Shown here: piece by piece, positions 1 to 11,451 of the stretch | Layout: every line of letters starts with the position of its first letter | Position numbering within the stretch: the stretch's first letter is position 1 | NCBI GenBank assembly: GCA_003427395.1 | Contig: BFEA01001049.1 | Span: 109,605 to 152,727, forward strand | Length of the DNA: 43,123 nt | Reading direction: 5' to 3' | Origin: Chara braunii | Taxonomy: Eukaryota > Streptophyta > Charophyceae > Charales > Characeae | Position numbers and translations under genes: made by a program | Notes under the pieces: generated by a model | What the model was told of the DNA's origin: nothing | The model's input: only the letters and a program-made list of their open reading frames with translations | The model's database searches: none

Positions 1-71
<71 letters not shown>
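1..71. repeat. (GA)n microsatellite
   Basis: Uninterrupted AG dinucleotide tract running off the left edge of the window. It is the first of three (GA)n tracts (others at 953-999 and 1842-1913), each of which stands directly before a copy of the same ~0.9 kb sequence, so the tract appears to be part of the repeat unit. Confidence 0.97.
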
Positions 72-73
<2 letters not shown>

Positions 74-951
74 TTGAATGGCAAAATTGAAACATGGGTC
101 AAATTACGGCCGTGATCTATTTCACAGTTGGAATGATTTCTCAAAATTTATTGAGCATTTTTTCCTGGAAAGATCACAACAAATTCTACGAGTACTCCAA
201 TTTTCAGGTTTTTTCACGCATTTTTCTGAGAGCAAAAACTCACTGAATTTTGAGTACTTTTTTAGTTGGCCCACACATGGCTAAGTGGCAAAAATGGAAA
301 ATATGTCGAATCTGCGCGATGATTATTTCGTAGTCTAAATTCTTTTCTGAAAATGTTATAATTTTATTCATGAAAAGAACACGACCTCACTTATGGATTT
401 TCAAATTTTGGATTTTTCTGCGGGTTCGTTCGAGCACAGAAAATTGTCAAGGTTACCTTTTGCAAAACGCCTGTTTCGTTGTGTTTGACCTCCCTGTTTT
501 GAGAAGACGGACCTCAACCCCTGGGCATGAGGGCCCTTTTGGAGTTCACATGCCCTCACTTCTTTTAGGGGTCTACCCGAGGACCGGTCCAACACCCCCC
601 ACTTCTTTTTGGGGTCCACTTCCACCCGAGGACCGGTTCTTCCTTTTTTCAAAAGTCCCAGTTCTACCAGAGCTAGTTGTAGGTAGTCCGCAATTTTGGC
701 AAGGACCGATCCCCCAATTCCCCCCCCCTCCTCTTAAGAACCCACTTTGCGTCCTGGTCGCCCGCCGCCAAAAATGTGACACCTTGGCACAGACGCGAAA
801 GCCCACTATGCCGCAGCCTTAGGGCTGCGAACAGTGAAGCACACCAAACCGCAGCCTTATGGTTGTGAACAAACTCCAAGGCACTTAGTGCTTCATTGTC
901 TACCGCGTGGGCGCGAGGAACACAACCCTAAGGTAGTAAAAGCAATGAGAC

Positions 952-952
<1 letters not shown>
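72..952. repeat. GA-anchored tandem repeat, unit 1
   Basis: This block aligns by eye along nearly its whole length with 1000-1841. Shared landmarks in the same order include a segment near GGTCAAATT.CGGCCG, the phrase TTGGCCCACAC.TGGCT, GTGGGTTC.TTCGAGCACAG-type text, TGCCCTCACTTCTTTT and a CGCCCGCCGCC stretch near the end. Short open frames in the block run through both copies only because the DNA is duplicated, and they show no recognisable domain. I regard it as non-coding satellite-like sequence with a period of about 0.92 kb. Confidence 0.8.

Positions 953-999
<47 letters not shown>
953..999. repeat. (GA)n microsatellite
   Basis: Pure GA tract separating repeat units 1 and 2. Confidence 0.97.
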
Positions 1000-1003
<4 letters not shown>

Positions 1004-1836
1004 AATAACAAAATTGAAATATGGGTCAAATTGCGGCCGCGATTTATTTCACAGTTGGAATGATTTTTTTTACTTCATTTAGCGTTTTTCGTGGAAAGAT
1101 CACAACAAAATTTACGAGTATTGCAATTTTCAGGTTTTTTTAAAGGTTTTTTCACGCATTCTTTTGATCGTGAAAACTCACTGAATTTTGACTACTTTTT
1201 CAGTTGGCCCACACGTGGCTGAGAGGCAAAAATGGAAAATGTGCCGAATCAGCGGGGCGATTATTTCGCGATCTAAATGATTTTTTGAAAATGTTCTAAT
1301 ATTTTTTTTGGAAAGAACACGACCTCATCTATGGATTCTCAAAATTTTAGATTTTTTCGTGGGTTCCTTCGAGCACAGAAAATCACCGAAGTTGTCTTTT
1401 GCAAAAAGTCTGTTTAGTTGCGCCTGACCTCACTGTTTTGAGAAGACGGGCCTCAATGCCTGGGCCTGATGGCCCTTTTGCAGTTCACATGCCCTCACTT
1501 CTTTTCGGGGTCCTCTTTCACCCGTGGACCCGTCCAACGCCCCCCACTTCTTTTTGGGGTTCGCTTCCATCCGAGGACTGGTCCTTCCTTTTTCCAAAAG
1601 TCACAGTTCTACCAGAGCTAGCTGTAGGTAGTCTGCAGTTTTGCCAAGGACCGTTCCCCCAAATTTGTTTGCCCCCTAAGAACCCACTTTGCATCCTGGT
1701 CGCCCGCCGCCGAAAATGCGACACCTTGACACAAATGCCGAAGCCCACTATACCGCAGCCTTAGGGTTGCGAAATTGAGTCAGGGGTATAATCACTACCT
1801 TACCCCTCCCCAAGAGAGAGGCCTTAATTTTCAGAT

Positions 1837-1841
<5 letters not shown>
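1000..1841. repeat. GA-anchored tandem repeat, unit 2
   Basis: Second copy of the ~0.9 kb unit. It differs from unit 1 by many substitutions and small indels, for example an extra TTTAAAGG in the T-rich stretch near 1140, so the duplication is not recent. No coding potential is recognised. Confidence 0.8.

Positions 1842-1913
<72 letters not shown>
1842..1913. repeat. (GA)n microsatellite
   Basis: Pure GA tract of about 72 bases that precedes the third, interrupted unit. Confidence 0.97.
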
Positions 1914-1917
<4 letters not shown>

Positions 1918-2069
1918 TTAAACGGCCAAAATGGAAGATGAGTCAAATTGTGGCCACAATCTATTTTGCGGTTGAAATGATTTTTTTTAATTTTTTTTTT
2001 CCTTGAAAGATCACAATAAAATTTTCAAGCAATCCAATTTTCAGATTTATTTTTACACTTTTTTTTGCC
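1914..2069. repeat. GA-anchored tandem repeat, unit 3, left part
   Basis: The sequence follows units 1 and 2 (GTCAAATTGTGGCC, then a GAAAGATCACAA segment, then AATTTTCAG) up to the T-rich stretch that corresponds to about 205-225 of unit 1, and there the match ends. The continuation of the same unit is found about 1.57 kb downstream, starting near 3640. Confidence 0.7.
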
Positions 2070-3639
2070 AAAGGCTCATATTATCATATGGAATACAACG
2101 CAGACACACGCCTCTCCCCATTATGGCTGGAAGAGGCTTCGCCACTGCTCCCATAGAGTCAGCTTCCCTGTACAACAAAGATGAAGATTGAGATTAAGGG
2201 TTGAGCATTGGTTGCTTCCCCAAGAAGGAGGAAGGATTAACCCAGCCCCCTGGACAATCGAATTATGCTCTACTATAGCGAACCATCAATGATAAAAACC
2301 TACAAAGCAAAATTTCGGGGGGGAATTACAGCAAAGCAAGAAATCGAACACATCCCCAATCCTAGTCAAACCCTAATTGAATATGACCAACGGTAGCGGC
2401 CCCATGAGATGGAATGATCTCAAAGCACAACAAGAGAGGAAGAGTTTAACAAGCAAGGGAGATCAACACACATGGAGGGAAGAGGGAGAAATAACAAGCA
2501 AGGAAATCACCGACCCTGCCTCCCACAACCCTCGCCGCAGCTTCTCCTCCTCTTCCCGAGTCCCACATGAACAGCTCATCATCATGCCATCCCTCGCCAC
2601 GTCGCTAGATCAGCATCTTCCCATACACAGCAAAGCTTTCGAGCAAGGAGCCTTGGCTACCCTTCGACCCCAGCAGGTTGGCCTCTGATCCCAGTAGAGT
2701 CCCCCACAAAGAGAAAACAGGAAGAGACCGAGTAGCACTCGCCATAATAACAGTCAAATCGAAAGATATTGGTTGCATGCCGATCGTATCAATTGAAGTG
2801 AGCAAGATAGTTATTGCTGGAAGTTGTGATTCAGATGTCATCGTTAAGAGCGTTGTTGTCGTCATTGGAATGATTGTTGGTGTTGAAGATGTCATCGTTC
2901 TTAGCGCTGTTGATGTAGTTGAAGAGCTTATCGTTGTTGTTGAAGTTCTTGTGTGAATTGTTGATATGGAATATAATGTCAGCGTTGTTGTTGATGCTCT
3001 CGCAGATGCTACCCCCGATGTGCATGTTGCCCACTCATCGTACAAATCTCTCCCTTCCTCGTAGATAGCATAACCATTGCCCATCAGGGAGTCCGTGAGC
3101 CGCCAATCAAGAAGATCTTCCAACTGTGGATCGGGCCCCTCCTCTTGTTCCCAAAGGACATTCATCATCCTCTATCGCTTATCCTCCAGCCATGCGACCC
3201 TTGAAGTCTCCCCCCCTACAACTTCAAACCAAACACAGGCTATTGAGGACACAAGGGTTACCATCTCCCTCAACTGACGCTGACCCCCCTTCAACTTAGA
3301 AATCCAATTTGTCGCCGTTTGTTGTAGATTTCCTGACAAAGTCATTTCCGTCCCCCATCGATGTCAATCTGCCCCTAGAGCGCCATTCGCAAGGACGCCA
3401 TCCGCACACTAACTACAAGATGTTTCCGTCCTGCTTGTATTGCCGTTCATTCCGCCCTCATCAAACTTCCTCCGAGCACGTGGTTTGACCTTGATTTTCT
3501 CACAGTGATGGCGTCAACACCGCCAGTCCTCCTCGTCACCACCGAGGCATTGGGTGACAATACCGCAGGGCCCGCCGACTGTTCGTTCCCTGCGCACTCA
3601 CGACGTTGCGTTCCTTGACACGACAAGTTGTTGTTGTTG
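2070..3639. mobile_element. ~1.57 kb insert splitting repeat unit 3, ending in (TTG)n
   Basis: Units 1 and 2 are continuous at this point, whereas here about 1.57 kb of unrelated sequence separates the two halves of unit 3. The right end is a (TTG)n run just before 3650, which could be the simple-repeat tail of a non-LTR retroposon read on the plus strand, but I cannot define target duplications in the T-rich junctions. The middle (about 2810-3000) is a degenerate GTTGTTG/GATGTCATCG repeat that opens long frames on both strands; these frames are low-complexity and resemble no domain I know. Nature of the element unknown. Confidence 0.5.
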
Positions 3640-4303
3640 TTGTTGTTTCTGAGCGATAAAAATCACTGAAGTTGGAGTACTTTTTCCATTGGCCCACACA
3701 TATATGAGTGGCAAAAATGGAAACTGTGTCGAATTGGCATGGCGATTATTTCGCGGTCTTAAACTGCCACTACCTCCACCAGTGTTGCTAAACAAAATAG
3801 AAATTGTGCCGAATCGGCATGGCGATTATTTCGCGGTCTTAACCGCCACTACCTCCACCAGTGTTGGGAAAATGGGAAAAATGGTCGTTTTCCCACTGTT
3901 TTCGAAGTTTTCAGGGGCCTGTGGTCCACACGGCCTCCCTGTTTCGACCGACGGACCGCACGAGTGTCCACCCACAGTCTCTTCCGTTGGCATTGGAAGG
4001 GCCCAACCCACCCTGACCTCCCCGTTTGGCCGTTGTGAGGGCGTCGCAGGACCGTTCCGGTGGAAACCTGGGCCGTAGACAATGTGGAAACGACCCTCGC
4101 GTCCTTTCCTGACCGACCGTGGCGGTGCTGTGGGGTCTCTAAAAACATTTTCGAGGCCTTTCCAGGCCTTTGCCGCAAAGTTGTGGGGTCCAACTCTTAG
4201 TGCCTGCTTCCTCACCCTCGTGAACAATGTATACAAGCTAGTTTTGCGATCCAGTGCAGTCATGATTGGGGTGCGTTAGTGCCTGCTTCCTCACCCGACG
4301 TCT
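3640..4303. repeat. GA-anchored tandem repeat, unit 3, right part
   Basis: The sequence resumes the unit with TTTCTGAG, TTGGCCCACACAT, a GTGGCAAAAATGGAAA stretch and GATTATTTCGCGGTCT, all in the unit 1/2 order, then becomes more diverged. It ends at the (CT)n(CA)n tract. A short phrase, TAGTGCCTGCTTCCTCACCC, occurs twice near 4198 and 4275. Confidence 0.6.
3727..3868. repeat. 79 bp tandem duplication
   Basis: Two adjacent copies begin at 3727 and 3806 and share GGCATGGCGATTATTTCGCG and the later CCACTACCTCCACCAGTGTT with only a few differences. The duplication lies inside repeat unit 3 and is absent from units 1 and 2. Confidence 0.9.
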
Positions 4304-4304
4304 T

Positions 4305-4347
<43 letters not shown>

Positions 4348-4365
4348 TACATGCACACACACACA

Positions 4366-4424
<59 letters not shown>
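4304..4424. repeat. (CT)n(CA)n microsatellite
   Basis: Compound dinucleotide tract, CT for about 20 bases and then CA with three T interruptions. The histidine/threonine or valine/cysteine open frames through it are repeat translations and not genes. Confidence 0.97.
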
Positions 4425-4425
<1 letters not shown>

Positions 4426-6479
4426 GTGCTTCATTTTCGCGGGAGAGCCACAAAAACCACGTACTCCAAATCCGACTTCCCCTCACGAGGGCATGATGGA
4501 AAGATGCATGCCCGTCATGAGGGCATATCAGCTAGGGACCGGTGAAATGAGACCAGTGGTCTCATAAGGGCATCCCCAAAAGTTGCGCCCCTCGCTGGCA
4601 GGGGCCTGCAGGAAAGTTATGCGGCCCCAGGGGCAAATTAGGGTAAGTAGGTCGTCTGAGGGGTATTTCGCAAATAAATGAAACTTTCAGGGGCATTTCG
4701 AAAAATTTCCCGTTTACTTTTATTATCTTCTTCCATACTCCATGCTAATCACCAAAGAAAAGTCGGTTTCCTTTTTGGACCCACTGCTCGTGCTGTGACC
4801 AATTAGTAATTCATGTCCTTACAGAGTTATCCATTTTGGTCCTGATGATTGCCGCTAGTGTTTTTTTCCAACATGCCCGACTGGATAGTCCACATTTCCG
4901 CATTTTGTGAAAAATAATTTACTCAGTTGAATGCAATCATCCGGATTAGTCGAGTTTGTCAACATTCTATGCAAAGTAGCTAAGACTGTCAAGGACGTTG
5001 CTTTCATCGGTGAGAAAGGACAAAGACCAACAGAATCGACAACCCAATGCAGAGGTGAAGGTGAGTGTGATGTTAACGGTGGTGACGCCAGATGCCATGA
5101 CTATTATCATCAGAGAGATGGAGAGGAGGGGTTGTTGTGCTCTGAATGTGGTCACCAACAGAGTTGGGCCTGCGTGACCAGACAACGCCATCCTCCTGCC
5201 CTGCTTCTATACGGCATCCCGCCAGCATGGTCTGGACAACTGTATACAAGTAAAGGAATATGGACAAGAAGTCCATGGCGATATGGCCTGCCGTGATCAT
5301 AAGAGTGATGATGCTCATCACGAGAAGAACGATGACGATATCGAAAAACATGGTGATATAATCTTTTGTGATTAGAAGAGTGTCGAAATTAATCAAGGGA
5401 TAAGAAGCGTGATGATGATAGTCATGAATCTGACCAGAAGATGAGTGAAGAGGAAAACACTGAAGATCTTAAAGAATCTGGCAATATGGACTGTCTGGTT
5501 AATCAAGGGATGAACGAGGAGAAAGGCGCTCAGGATTTGAAGCATCTGCCGGCAGTGACTTGGATGATTACAAGAAAAGGGAGGAGAAGAGGGATAATGT
5601 CATACAGATTGGCGTTATTAATGCGATTGGCTTTCTAACTACCTTCAAGGACATAGGCACAAGCAAATGTGATCAAGAGATTGGAGGGTTTGGAGGTATT
5701 GAGTGTTGAGGCTGGGAGATAGGCATCAACAAGAGGGGTGATGTCATGGCAAAATGTAATGGAATGGACTGTTCTGGAAGTAATGATGCTGCGGAGTTGA
5801 GAGTGGAAAATACCATCTGCTGAGAAAACGAGAGAGAGAGAGGGGGGGGGGGACGATTGCGCCGCATCGATGAGTGCATGCGCTAATTCGGAAGCGCACG
5901 CACGACGCGAAGTTGGGCGGGAAACCGCCACGCCTTGCCTTGTTTTTCGAACATGCGATTCTACGCGGGAAAGTGACGCGAGGGCGAGAGGCCCCACGCC
6001 ACGCCTACGGGCGTGGCTACATGAAGAACAGAGAAGACAGGGGGGAAGAGAGGGAGGAGAGACGGGGACAAGGAGAGGAGGAACAATCGAACGAACAACA
6101 CAAAGTACAAAACACAACTGTAAGCAAGAAAAGACAAGGGGCGTAATTGATTCCCGTCCCTTGCTCAACAAACACACCAACAACAAGGAAACCAGATCCG
6201 GAAGTGGAAGAAATTTAGATTATTGATTTCTTTTCCTATTATTAACAATTATTTATTATTCAACATTTCCCATTTTAACATTATTGCCAGCATTCAAATA
6301 CTTGCTTTAGCCTTTCAATTTTCATTACCGTTTACTACACTTCATCTTCGCCCCTTTTTACGAGGGCACAATTGCCGAAAAGACATATTGCACGTCTAAT
6401 TTTAAGGAGCTTTTATCATTATTTGTAAGAACAGTCTATATCGGCATAGGTCTGGAATCCTATCCCTCACAAGGAGGCA
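4425..6479. other. Stretch without a recognisable gene
   Basis: I find no element boundary or domain here. The part around 5290-5560 is rich in GATGA/GAAGA and opens an acidic, low-complexity frame on the plus strand. An A/G then poly-G run sits near 5831-5850. A frame at 5870-6226 is arginine-rich and overlaps an equally open minus-strand frame, typical of compositional bias. From about 6230 the sequence is AT-rich. A codon-bias or homology search would be needed to say more. Confidence 0.5.
4547..4565. repeat. Perfect 9 bp-arm palindrome
   Basis: ATGAGACCA, one base, then TGGTCTCAT. It stands alone between the CA repeat and the AT-rich stretch, with no gene beside it that would make it a terminator. 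Confidence 0.85.
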
Positions 6480-6693
6480 ATGAACCACTACCCACTAGTG
6501 AGACCGATCAGGCTCTAGCTTACTTCCACCATCTTCCGAGTAGGATCCCACATCCTCCAACAACTCGCTCTTCCCAGCAAACAGCCCTGGGCCGAAATCG
6601 ATCCCTGAACGGGGAGGCAAACCGCCACATATTTCCCCCCCATAAAGGACAACCCACACCGCAGGTAAAGCCCCGCAGGTCTCGGACTCAGCC

Positions 6694-9503
6694 ATGGAGG
6701 CAACATATGCCCAAGCCGCTCACAGAGCGTCGAATCGGCCCACAGGTGCGAACCCCGCTGCCTCCCTGACTTCGATCACCCCCTCCTAGACCTCTTCGGA
6801 GGGCACTCGACGAGCTTCACCCACCCCGAAAACTCTGGGACAAAGAGCTATCGATTTCCTAATGAGCAAGACAAAATAAGAAATCATCAAAACTAAGGAA
6901 CTCATAAAAAACACTGCAGGGGAAGAAACGAAAGTGGAAAACTGGGAATATCTTAAACAACAACTGCAATCACTGAACGAGTAGTATAAAAAACACGCAG
7001 TGCTGTTTAACTTCATGGACAAGAACAAAGATTTACCTCTAAACGAAAAGAGGAAGTGGGTCAAGGATAGGTTGATAGAAATGGAAAGTGTTCCGGGCAC
7101 AGATTCCGAGGTGTCTTACCACAAAAGAGGAAGATATACGGTAATGTTGTTGTGTGTTGATCCGGCATACGCGTAGTTTTTAACGTTCCTGGGTTCCCAA
7201 AAGTGCAAGGGGTCGGTCGTCACAATCCAGTCATGGAAGCCTCCCAGAGAGCCCCAAGCCGAAGCATCCTGCCACTGTCAGACGATGCTCATAAATCATT
7301 TCTGGGTGCAGTTTGATAACCTCTCCGAAGGCCTACACAGCTTCGTGCAAAAGAGGTTGCAAGAGGAATACCCCAACAATCCAATCATAGATTGGCTGCC
7401 CGCAAACCCAAAGTTCATGGGTCCGAACCATGACGCACGGGTGGCGTCTCTGGAGGTATCGTTAGGAACACCACCTAAATTCCCTGAAGTCTGGATTTTC
7501 AAAAAAAGAGAAAAAAAAACTAAATGTATTTGTATCCACCAAGACAAACTCATACTGTTTCCACTGCAGGAACAAAGGTCACCTTGGTATGCATTGTCCA
7601 TTAACAGGGAACACAGCAAGGAAGATGACACTCAAACAGTTAATGTTGGTAGAGTGTGACACAAAGCCGAGGGTATGGTACATAAACGAAGCACAATATA
7701 GGGGGTGGATATTCGACGACAACTTGGAGAGCCCAAGATGGATCTGGGTCCTCCCGGGGAAACCCAAGTTGAAGCCGGATTTCTACCCCCCCTGCGACAG
7801 CAAATGGAGGGAAGTAGGGGTCAAAAGGATGGAGGACAAATGCACAGGGTTTCTGACAGCACGGGTAATCAACGAGGCAAGTCTGTTAGATGAAAAACAA
7901 AAACTGGATACAATGAGAGAGTTGCACGAGATAGGGAAAAACGCAGAGAAAGCATATCTAGAAAACCAGAGAGCAAGAGCCCCGTCAGAAAACCAACAGG
8001 ATTTGGTATGCTCGACACCCAAGTCTGTCGCAGCCGGCAGACAAGAAGGCGGCAGTTTGTGGACAAACAGATCTTCGAAACGCAAACAGGAGGACTCACC
8101 AGTGAATCCACGACAAACGGGATCGGAAGAGGGAGACAAAATACGATAGGATTCGCAAGCGCTCTATCCGCTGACAGGGGCGAGGGATGCAACAAGCGCA
8201 CAGATCAACCTTCCAACACAAAGGAAGGGTATGCAAAGGAAACAAAGGGGAACAAACCAGCGAGAATGGAGGAGGATCACTCCCAACAACCAAGCTCGGA
8301 AGACAGCATGGACTGCTCCCAAACAAAGGTAGATAGGGGTACCAAGAGGGCACGACCGGAGAGCGTTCCGGAAAGATCAGACACAAATGACTAGAATGAG
8401 GATGAAGATGAGGAGGGGGGGGATGACACAAACATGGAAGATGAGAGTGACAATCGGGATACTGATTCAGACTCCCTGGATTACGTACAACAATACGTGC
8501 TTTCTTTGGAGCTGAAAAAATCCGTGGAACTGGAAGTGCGTCTGGCGCACCACAAACATCTCCGCAACCTCAGAACTGCAACCAAACGAGAGGAGGAAAT
8601 CACAATGGAAGACAAATATGAAATCCTCAAAAGAGAGGAGGAGATTAACGAATTCTATGCTGCACAATACAACATGAAAACGAGGGTGGAAAAGAACAAA
8701 GTTAGGACATACAACAACATCTACGAACAACGCTTCAATTGGCCCAAAGTCTATGTTGAACAGAAAACATAAAGGAAAAACAAAAAACAGAAAATGATGT
8801 TGGATTCACCTACCACGGAAGAGGAGGAACAAGACCAGAGATCAGCAAAAGAAGAATCTGTGGAAGACCTGAGGAGGAAAGCAGCGATCCTAGAAGCACA
8901 AGTGAATACTCTGAAGGACCAGAATCGGGAGTTGGACGACAACTGCCTAACTCTCAAGGACATAGCAGCGGGGATCACAAGGAAATCGAAGCCGCAACCA
9001 GACTCGATGCACGCAGCAGCCCTAGAAGGCGCATAATCCTACCTTTCCGCTGGAACACCCGGTATGAAACCTGGGAAGTGGCATACCACAGATCACATGC
9101 CATGATCTCTGTCCCATAAAAAGATCATATCAACCAACCGACTCTGTGCAACGTCATCTCTGACAATGTGCCTACCAAAATGCACATCCTGGGCACTAAA
9201 GAAGAGGGAAGGGGGGAATGGAATGACCAAGACGACGTGAAACAGGTGGCCGACTGGAGACCCGTATTGCTGAAACTAGAAGAGGCGGACAGCCTTAAAG
9301 AGGACCTTTGTTGGGTACCATGGCAAGCCGTCGAAGCCATGCCATATGGCCTGCTGGGAGGAGAGATGGCGGTTGAGAGAGAAGCATTGAGTAACGCACT
9401 GGTCACGACCTATGATATCGTCACCCTGGAGCCAAACTTCCTTGAGAAGAAGTTCCAGATTGAAATCTTCATAGGATGGCACATAGCTACAAAGGACACT
9501 TAA
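6694..9503 (+). pseudogene. LINE-A ORF1 (CCHC nucleic-acid-binding protein), decayed
   Basis: ORF1 proteins of plant-type LINEs bind the element RNA. A plausible start is the ATG at 6694; an in-frame TAG follows within about 35 codons, and there are further stops (near 7010 and 7175) and frame changes. Pieces in different frames match LINE-C ORF1 in order: KRKWV near 7050, HFWVQFDNL at 7300, a CX2CX4HX4C zinc knuckle at 7556-7597 (CFHCRNKGHLGMHC), GWIFDD and PRWIWV near 7710-7750, a charged region at 8434-8772, a coiled-coil-like stretch at 8794-9036, and the C-terminal region to 9503. The zinc-knuckle frame differs from that of the preceding segment by a shift within the A-rich run near 7500. 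The region before the knuckle resembles the DUF4283 domain of plant LINE ORF1 proteins (family knowledge; not searched). Confidence 0.8.
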
Positions 9504-9550
9504 AGAACTCCATTATGCCAGCAGACGTAGGGTGAATCCGAGTTTCAAAC

Positions 9551-11151
9551 ATGGAGGATTTGGACAGACCCGAACAGACCCTCCATGCAATACGGAAATT
9601 CACCCTCCGCAAACCAGAACCTGATCTACAAATCATCTCATGGAATGTAAACGGTATGCTGTCTCTACTCACAAACCAACAGAAATGGGATAATCTAATA
9701 AAGGATACGGTCTGGTTCGGGAAAACTCCGCCAGGCATAATGTGCCTCCAAGAACACACCTGACCACATCGGATGAACACCAAAGAGCATGGACCCAAAT
9801 ACTAAAGAGACTGAAATGGGCAAAGGAAACGATCTGGGCACCGACACCGCGGTCCAATTCGGTCGGAGTAGCCATCCTAACCGATGCAAACTCCAGGGCG
9901 GCAACTAAGATTGCCAAAACGGCGGAGAACATAGACACAAAAGATGGCAGATGGGCAAGTCTAGACTTCCACATCTACAAAGAGAGATTTAGACTGATCA
10001 CGGTATACTGCCCGAACACCCTAACCCAACGAACACGACTAATTGAAAGCATACTACCAGAATGCGACCATACGACACAACTTATCCTAGCAGGAGACTG
10101 AAACGCGACGTTAGACCCAACAAAGGACTGCATTTTAGGAGATACGCAGGGATCAGACTGACCCAATGGAACGAGGCAGTGCCTATCCACGGCCTGATGA
10201 CCGAAAAATATCTCATTGACCCGTTTAGGATCCTGTACCCAGACAGTAAGAAGTTCACCTACGTCAAAAGGAACCAAAGCCAACACATCTCATCATCAAG
10301 GATATATTATTTCCTAATCTCAAATACTCTCATAGGCACTATTTATAACATAGGGATAGGAGACCTACCCCACTACTCGGGGCTAGATCACAAACCAATC
10401 ACGCTACGACTAAAACTAGGATCGTCAGATTTGTCACCCACCAGAGGTAAATTTTTTTTCAAAATAAACTCCTCGATAATAAACTCCAAAGAGATAAGAG
10501 AGGCAGTACTAACAACGTGTATCAACCACGACCACTCCAACCAGGACTTCCCGGACCTTGTCGCAACCATTTCGTCTCAAGTACTAGCTTGAAAAAGGAA
10601 GGCAAGGATAAAAGAACTTTGCTAAGCGGTAAGAGTAACAGAAAGGAATCTACAAAACGCACAAGGATGCAGCCTATATGAAACAGTCCTAGAACAAGCT
10701 AGACATGAGCTCTCTGATTGGGAAGATTGGAAGAACAAGGGTCTGAGGATGCGAGCCAAAATAAAGGAATGGGAAGTGGGAGAAAAGATGATCAAGTTTT
10801 TCTTCAATAAGATCAAAATAAACGCGAAAAACACGATTATAGAAAAACTTAAAACGGACCAAGGCCCAACTTCGGACCCTCAGTTAATGCTATCGACAAC
10901 AGCGGCTTTCTTCCAGAAGTTGTATACTTCTAAAGAACAGAACCAACCACAACAGGAAAATCCCAGGCCAGAGCGAAATTTCTCCCACATCTTGATAGGA
11001 CAACGTCAATGAAGCAGACGAAAGCACTCGAGACCCCCATTAGCGAACAAGAAATCTTTGAAGCACTGAAATCCATGAAAGCGAACAAAACCCCAGGAAT
11101 AGACGGGTTTTCCAAAGAGTTTTGGGTAGCATATTGCCCAGTCCTAGGAAA
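9551..11151 (+). pseudogene. LINE-A ORF2, N-terminal part: endonuclease and start of RT
   Basis: ORF2 encodes the APE-type endonuclease and reverse transcriptase that carry out target-primed retrotransposition. Seen in order: IISWNVNGM near 9635 (APE motif with the catalytic Asn), CLQE near 9743, GVAI near 9870, the ILAGD segment ending at 10098 where the expected Trp codon is TGA, a DYFLIS-like segment (YYFLIS) near 10305, and GLDHKP near 10380. A one-base loss near 9750 shifts the frame (LQE then THL in the next frame). A linker and RT segment follow (FFFNKIKINAKN near 10797; NKTPGIDGFSKEFW near 11085). Protein similarity with LINE-C stops at 11151, where an inverted-repeat element begins. 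Confidence 0.85.
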
Positions 11152-11335
11152 CTAGGCTACCAGAGTGAACTGGGGTCACTTGCCCGGCCGGGCCAAAAAA
11201 AATAAGAAAATAAAAAATAAAAATAAAAATAAAATAAAATTTATTTTTTATTTTAAATTTGGTGAAGAATTTCGATGTAACCCTGACGCAAACGTTGTTC
11301 AATTTATTTTTCTGCATAACATAGTTTTTTTCTTT

Positions 11336-11391
<56 letters not shown>

Positions 11392-11437
11392 CCGGATGGG
11401 ACCACCCGGGACCAGGGTGGCCCGGCTGGTAGCCTAG
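11152..11437. mobile_element. 286 bp inverted-repeat element (MITE-like) inside LINE-A
   Basis: The ends are a perfect 12 bp inverted repeat, CTAGGCTACCAG at 11152-11163 and CTGGTAGCCTAG at 11426-11437, followed inward by GC-rich imperfectly matching arms (CCCGGCCGGGCC on the left; GGTGGCCCGG on the right). Inside, the left half is A-rich and the right half ends in a ~52 base T run, so the whole is roughly palindromic in composition. The outer CTAG would allow a TA target duplication of the Tc1/mariner (Stowaway) type, but with only one copy I cannot fix the exact ends. It lies between LINE-A protein-coding sequence on the left and 14 bases before the chromovirus LTR on the right. Confidence 0.65.
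11339..11391. repeat. Poly(T) tract
   Basis: About 52 consecutive T in the right half of the inverted-repeat element, mirrored by the A-rich left half. Confidence 0.95.
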
Positions 11438-11451
11438 CTAAGAAATGAATA

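Larger units (their letters stand above)
6480..11151 (+). mobile_element. LINE-A (L1-like non-LTR retrotransposon), left part
   Basis: This plus-strand element contains ORF1 and then the endonuclease and the beginning of the RT domain of ORF2. Its proteins align, in order, with those of LINE-C on the minus strand at 34980-42367. The match stops in the RT domain just after a ...KTPGIDGFSKEFW... segment and resumes at 32728 on the far side of two nested insertions. The 5' boundary is a guess: ORF1 seems to start at 6694 and I can trace nothing related upstream of about 6480. Many stops and frameshifts mark it as an old copy. Confidence 0.85.

Noticed and set aside
2605-3168. 187-codon minus-strand frame in the insert
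   Set aside because: Most of it is Thr/Ser/Ile low complexity from a degenerate GTTGTTG repeat, and the opposite strand is equally open.
4266-4545. Histidine/threonine-rich and cysteine/valine-rich open frames
   Set aside because: Direct translations of the (CT)n(CA)n microsatellite in several frames.
5870-6226. 118-codon arginine-rich frame
   Set aside because: Overlaps a longer minus-strand frame, no domain, purine-biased DNA.
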